Of a stretch of 34,068 nucleotides of DNA, positions 30,613 through 34,068 are shown one piece after another. The notes under the pieces were generated by a model, which saw nothing but the letters and a program-made list of their open reading frames with translations, ran no database searches and was not told where the DNA came from. The first letter of the stretch is position 1. Each line of letters opens with the position of its first letter. Made by a program: the position numbers and the translations under genes. The stretch is from Kiritimatiellia bacterium. Lineage in GTDB: Bacteria > Verrucomicrobiota > Kiritimatiellia > RFP12 > UBA1067. The stretch is from contig JAFSMR010000036.1 of assembly GCA_017447805.1 (NCBI GenBank), positions 1 through 34,068 on the forward strand, read 5' to 3'.

Positions 30613-33600
30613 CTATGGCGTTTGTGCCGTATCGCTAACCGAGAGCTTGTAGTAGAGCACATTGCCGCTGCCGAAAGCGGGCGCACCAGGCGCAAGCGAG
30701 ATAGCCTCGCCATCCTCCGTCGCCAACTGCTCGGCAAGAACGGTCACGGACGGATTCGCCGCAGTCGGATCGGTTATCGTGCCGACGCCGTAGTAGAGAC
30801 CCTTCTTGACGCCGTCCTTCAGCTTGAAGGTCGGAGCAGTCCCGGAGAACGCAACCGGCTCTTCGTTATCGTCGCCGAACTCCACGCCAACCTCGTCCTC
30901 GTCGAGAACGACGCTCATCGTGTAGGTCGTGGTCTCGCCATCCTGCGTCGCGACCACCTTGTAGTAGCCCGCTTCCAGCCCCTGCATCTCCTGCGCTTCA
31001 GTCAGCGTCACATTGTAGGTGTCGGCGACGGCATTGGCAGCCTCCTGGGACGCCAGATCCTCGACGGTGGCCGTGCCGCTGGTCGCGATCTCCGGCCCCT
31101 TCTCGTACTCGAAGGTGTCGCCGACTGTCGTGCGCAGCGTCCCCTTCGCGGCCTTCGTATTCGTCGCCGAGCTCGGCACCACCACCTTGCCAGCCTCAAC
31201 CGAAATCTCGAACGTCGCCGCAAGCGGCGCCGCACTCAGCGTCAGCGTCCCAGCACCAGATTTCACGAGGGCACTCGCGCTTGTGGCAGGTATTGCGACT
31301 TCCCATTCACGAGCAACAGTACCCGTATCTACCTTTATCGGCACAGTAGAAACACCAGCTGCAATGTTCGTAGAGATATCAACCGTAAACGCATCATCAA
31401 GCACCAACGTGCCGGTGCCGGTGAAGGCGATGGCGCCGCTGTCATAAGGCCTGGAATTGTCCGACTTGAGAGTTAGCGTTCCAGCATTGACATCATAGCT
31501 GTGAACATAACTCATCGTTATGGACAAATCGCCACCGCCAACCTTCTTGAGAGTATTGACATTGCTCCAGCGGTCTTTGTATGTCAATCCTCCCGACAAC
31601 GTGTCATCATAGCCCAATGCACCAATTTCATAAACGCAAGAGGAGGCGTAGCCTCCAACACCGACGCTGCTGGCACCAATGGAACCGAAGCGATAGGTCT
31701 CGTTGCTGTCCTGAAAGAACGCCCAAGTATTGCCAGATTTGCCGGTCGCCCCGATTGAAAGCTGCCAGACAAGGGCGGCATTCGTAGCGATTGCCTTCAC
31801 CTTAGAGCAATTCCTGCGCCCACTACCACTGGCAGCGCCTAGTGCGCTCTTCGCGGTAATCGAGCCAGACGTCATCGTGTTCGCGCCACTAAGTGTCACA
31901 CCTTCCTGATCGTACTGTGCCCTAAGTTCGAGATTACCCTCGCCGGACAATCCGCCAGAAACCGTCAAGTCAGCCTTGTAAGAATATAGAATGTTGGTGT
32001 GCGCCCCCGATCCTGCAACCACGATATCGTTGGCGATTGTGACAGCCGTCCCGTTGTTGCCCAAACCGGCATCGGCACCAAGAGTGATTGCTCCGGAACC
32101 AGTGTAACCGGACGAGAACAGCACGGCACCGCTCAATGTGACATCTGCATTGAATGTCGCACTTGCAACCGTCTTTGCCGCATCAAGCGCAACGGTCCAA
32201 CCGGTGAAGCCTTCTTCCTCAGAAGCCGGGAAGACTACCGTATCGACCTCTTGCGGGAGGACGGCGACGGAATCGTAGCCGCTGACGCTCCAGTTGGCGA
32301 GGCTCGTCCAATCCGTGCTGCTTCCGACGGGTGACCAAGTATAGGTTGCCGCTTCGAAGGTTGTCGCCGCGCCTATTGTCAATGTGCCGTCGCCGTTGTC
32401 CGTCGTTCCGAAACGGAAGATGGTGGAGGGGAATTCGGAGATGTCAATGGTATGCGAAGCATCGTAAATGCCTGTAGCCGTGACCGTCACCGTGCCTCCG
32501 CTTGCGAGGAACGCGTCCGTTGCTGTAAGTTTCACGCCAGTCGCATCGCCTGAAAGCGTAAGCGCGGTCGCCCCCGCGTCAAGCACGACGGTCATGTTGT
32601 CCACCGCCGCAATCGCCAATGCGCCATTGTTTGTATAGATGTTGCTTGTAGTAAGTAGCGTACCATTCTGCACCGTGCCGCCGCCAGTAAAAGATGCGAC
32701 AGTTTGGGTGTAGCCGCCCAAATCAAGTGTCGCGCCAGAACCGAGTTCGACACTTGCGGTCGTCGGAATGAACTGGCAGGCCGTCTTATTGACAAGATTC
32801 CATTTGTGTTGCAACGCCGCATTTATAGCAAGATATTCTTCAATGGATGGAACGGCCTTGAATCCGATTGCCTCAGCAACAGCACACTCAAGTGTCGTGC
32901 CAAGGGCATCCCATCTGTTGTTGTTAGTCGTCACTCTATCGAAAGCCATAACTGCAGATGCCTCACCCGCAACAAATTCCCTGCTTTTCACACCATCGAC
33001 CATGACATAATCATTTCTACTGCTGCCATTGCACTTGAATTCCCAATCACCAGATGAGTTGATTTTGAGAGATCCATCGTTGGTAGTGCCTTTCTCTGTC
33101 AGGATCTTGCCGCTAGCTGAATCGTTCTTCTGATAAACAAACAACCACGCCAGCGAATTGTAATATCCTGGATTGCTCTTTGCATTCGCAGCCGAATAGT
33201 CGCAACCATCACTGAAGAGCACGAACGGTTTCTCGCCTCCGAAATAACTCTCATCACTGGACTTGTAAGTTGCGGTTGCAGTGCCGTATGAGTTGAATCT
33301 ACCGCCTTTGTTGGTCGATTCAACAGTGTAAATCACGCTTGTAACGGACGTAGCATCATCTTCCTTGAAGAACCAATTGGCCGTGTTCGAAGCATCGAAC
33401 CCGAACTTTACCTTACTGCTGTAATCATACGGCGATATCGTCAAAGTCTTCCCGTCCGCTACGGCGAGTTTGCCCGTGCCGAAATAGCTGGGCGCGGTTA
33501 TCGTGGAATCTGCATTGAGCGTGACATCGCCCGCGCCGGCAAACGAGCCGTAGAAGCCGGAAGTCTTGGCTACGATGCCATTCGCGGTCTGGATAGTACC

Positions 33601-34068
33601 GGCACCTGTCAAGGTTCCGGCGGCAACGGAATCCGCGATAAGCTTGATTGTCCAACCATTCGTTATCTGCGTCGTTGTCGCGCTCGATGGCGTAAGGGTC
33701 AGTGTGGCAGCCACATTCACAGCCCCAGACACATTGATCGTGCCGTAGCCGGAAATCAGCACACCTCCCGACGATGATGTCTGCGTAATCGAGCCGATAT
33801 TGCTGTCGCCGGACATGCCAGACCAATTGAAGGTATTGCTACCTGAAACGGCGAGATTGCCGCCGCCAAGAATCTGGCCAATGGTCTGCGCCTTGTTCAT
33901 GTTGGCCATTGTGAGCGTCACACCTTCATTGATTATCAATGTCGGGAATGTATTGTAGGCATTGACCGTGCTGCCTTGACCGTTGATGGTAAGATTCTTG
34001 TCAATCGTAACCGATTCAGAGACACCGCGCGAGAGCGTGATCGTATCGCCCGCGCTTGCGGCATCGAT
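30613..34068 (-). CDS. Giant secreted beta-strand-rich repeat protein, 5' end outside window
   Basis: 1151 codons are visible and the frame stays open to the window edge, so the N-terminus is missing; the apparent first Met is an internal TTG. The visible part opens with AGDTITLSRGVSESVTIDKN, a right-handed beta-helix style, and continues with weak Gly/Ser/Thr/Ala-rich repeats (LSGANTMTSGSITAKS, GSGAITLGADAG, SGAGTLTLS) like autotransporter-associated strand repeats. One TYTWSPVGSSTDWTSLANW module lies near the middle. The last ~150 residues form a separate acidic domain ending YYKLSVSDTAQTP, with no barrel, LPXTG or PEP-CTERM tail. GC-rich composition differs from neighbours. Likely a surface adhesin or glycan-binding protein; function unproven. 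Confidence 0.8.
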   Translation of the reverse strand: MDAASAGDTITLSRGVSESVTIDKNLTINGQGSTVNAYNTFPTLIINEGVTLTMANMNKAQTIGQILGGGNLAVSGSNTFNWSGMSGDSNIGSITQTSSSGGVLISGYGTINVSGAVNVAATLTLTPSSATTTQITNGWTIKLIADSVAAGTLTGAGTIQTANGIVAKTSGFYGSFAGAGDVTLNADSTITAPSYFGTGKLAVADGKTLTISPYDYSSKVKFGFDASNTANWFFKEDDATSVTSVIYTVESTNKGGRFNSYGTATATYKSSDESYFGGEKPFVLFSDGCDYSAANAKSNPGYYNSLAWLFVYQKNDSASGKILTEKGTTNDGSLKINSSGDWEFKCNGSSRNDYVMVDGVKSREFVAGEASAVMAFDRVTTNNNRWDALGTTLECAVAEAIGFKAVPSIEEYLAINAALQHKWNLVNKTACQFIPTTASVELGSGATLDLGGYTQTVASFTGGGTVQNGTLLTTSNIYTNNGALAIAAVDNMTVVLDAGATALTLSGDATGVKLTATDAFLASGGTVTVTATGIYDASHTIDISEFPSTIFRFGTTDNGDGTLTIGAATTFEAATYTWSPVGSSTDWTSLANWSVSGYDSVAVLPQEVDTVVFPASEEEGFTGWTVALDAAKTVASATFNADVTLSGAVLFSSGYTGSGAITLGADAGLGNNGTAVTIANDIVVAGSGAHTNILYSYKADLTVSGGLSGEGNLELRAQYDQEGVTLSGANTMTSGSITAKSALGAASGSGRRNCSKVKAIATNAALVWQLSIGATGKSGNTWAFFQDSNETYRFGSIGASSVGVGGYASSCVYEIGALGYDDTLSGGLTYKDRWSNVNTLKKVGGGDLSITMSYVHSYDVNAGTLTLKSDNSRPYDSGAIAFTGTGTLVLDDAFTVDISTNIAAGVSTVPIKVDTGTVAREWEVAIPATSASALVKSGAGTLTLSAAPLAATFEISVEAGKVVVPSSATNTKAAKGTLRTTVGDTFEYEKGPEIATSGTATVEDLASQEAANAVADTYNVTLTEAQEMQGLEAGYYKVVATQDGETTTYTMSVVLDEDEVGVEFGDDNEEPVAFSGTAPTFKLKDGVKKGLYYGVGTITDPTAANPSVTVLAEQLATEDGEAISLAPGAPAFGSGNVLYYKLSVSDTAQTP

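Noticed and set aside
30622..31476. Long plus-strand frame (284 codons) opposite the giant protein gene
   Set aside because: Its Arg/Ala-rich composition and lack of domains fit a mirror of the GC-rich minus-strand gene; no ribosome site.
33897..33939. Start of the giant gene at 33939
   Set aside because: That codon is TTG, and the frame continues upstream without a stop to the window edge with fitting beta-helix sequence.

Overview
The window looks like chromosomal DNA of an anaerobic, polysaccharide-using bacterium. The gene set (oxygen-sensitive ribonucleotide reductase NrdDG, [FeFe]-hydrogenase maturase HydF, ferrous iron uptake Feo, formate-tetrahydrofolate ligase), the secreted glycan enzymes, the partial Tad secretion locus and the very large secreted beta-repeat protein are most reminiscent of the PVC superphylum (Kiritimatiellota / Lentisphaerota / Verrucomicrobiota-like). 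That placement is an inference from gene style; no rRNA or other taxonomic marker is present.

Layout. 1-1625: a two-gene nucleotidyltransferase toxin-like cassette (minus strand) sits between two copies of a heptad-rich, hairpin-forming intergenic repeat. 1626-3692: nucleobase salvage genes upp, a shrunken NCS2 purine permease remnant, xpt and apt, on the plus strand. 3756-9218: a short exported barrel-like protein, a GH27 alpha-galactosidase-like enzyme, a secreted gluzincin-type peptidase overlapping glutamyl-Q tRNA(Asp) synthetase, and a LysE/RhtB exporter. 9400-12752: feoA-feoA-feoB plus a small FeoB-associated Cys-rich membrane protein; FeoB carries an unusual acidic, Cys-rich insertion in its first extracytoplasmic loop. 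From 12723 to the end every gene is on the minus strand: nrdD-nrdG behind an NrdR-box promoter; GDSL esterase-tkt-pgi; nadB-hydF-mtnN-gpsA; fhs-cpaB-tadA(FHA)-tadB; and, at the right edge, the C-terminal 1151 codons of a giant secreted beta-strand-rich protein. A five-unit, 42-bp noncoding tandem array lies between that gene and nadB.

How it fits together. Salvage phosphoribosyltransferases, transketolase/phosphoglucose isomerase, Fhs and NrdDG supply nucleotides and one-carbon units under anoxia. Feo supplies Fe(II) for the iron-sulfur enzymes (NrdG, HydF). GH27 and the GDSL esterase point to plant or mucin glycan use at the cell surface. A recurring promoter design is visible: sigma-70-like boxes with a 17-18 bp spacer and the -10 hexamer exactly 7 bp before the ATG in five genes, predicting leaderless mRNAs. 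This also decides several start codons, which are moved inward from the longest possible reading frame. No tRNA, rRNA, CRISPR array, IS transposase or phage gene was seen.
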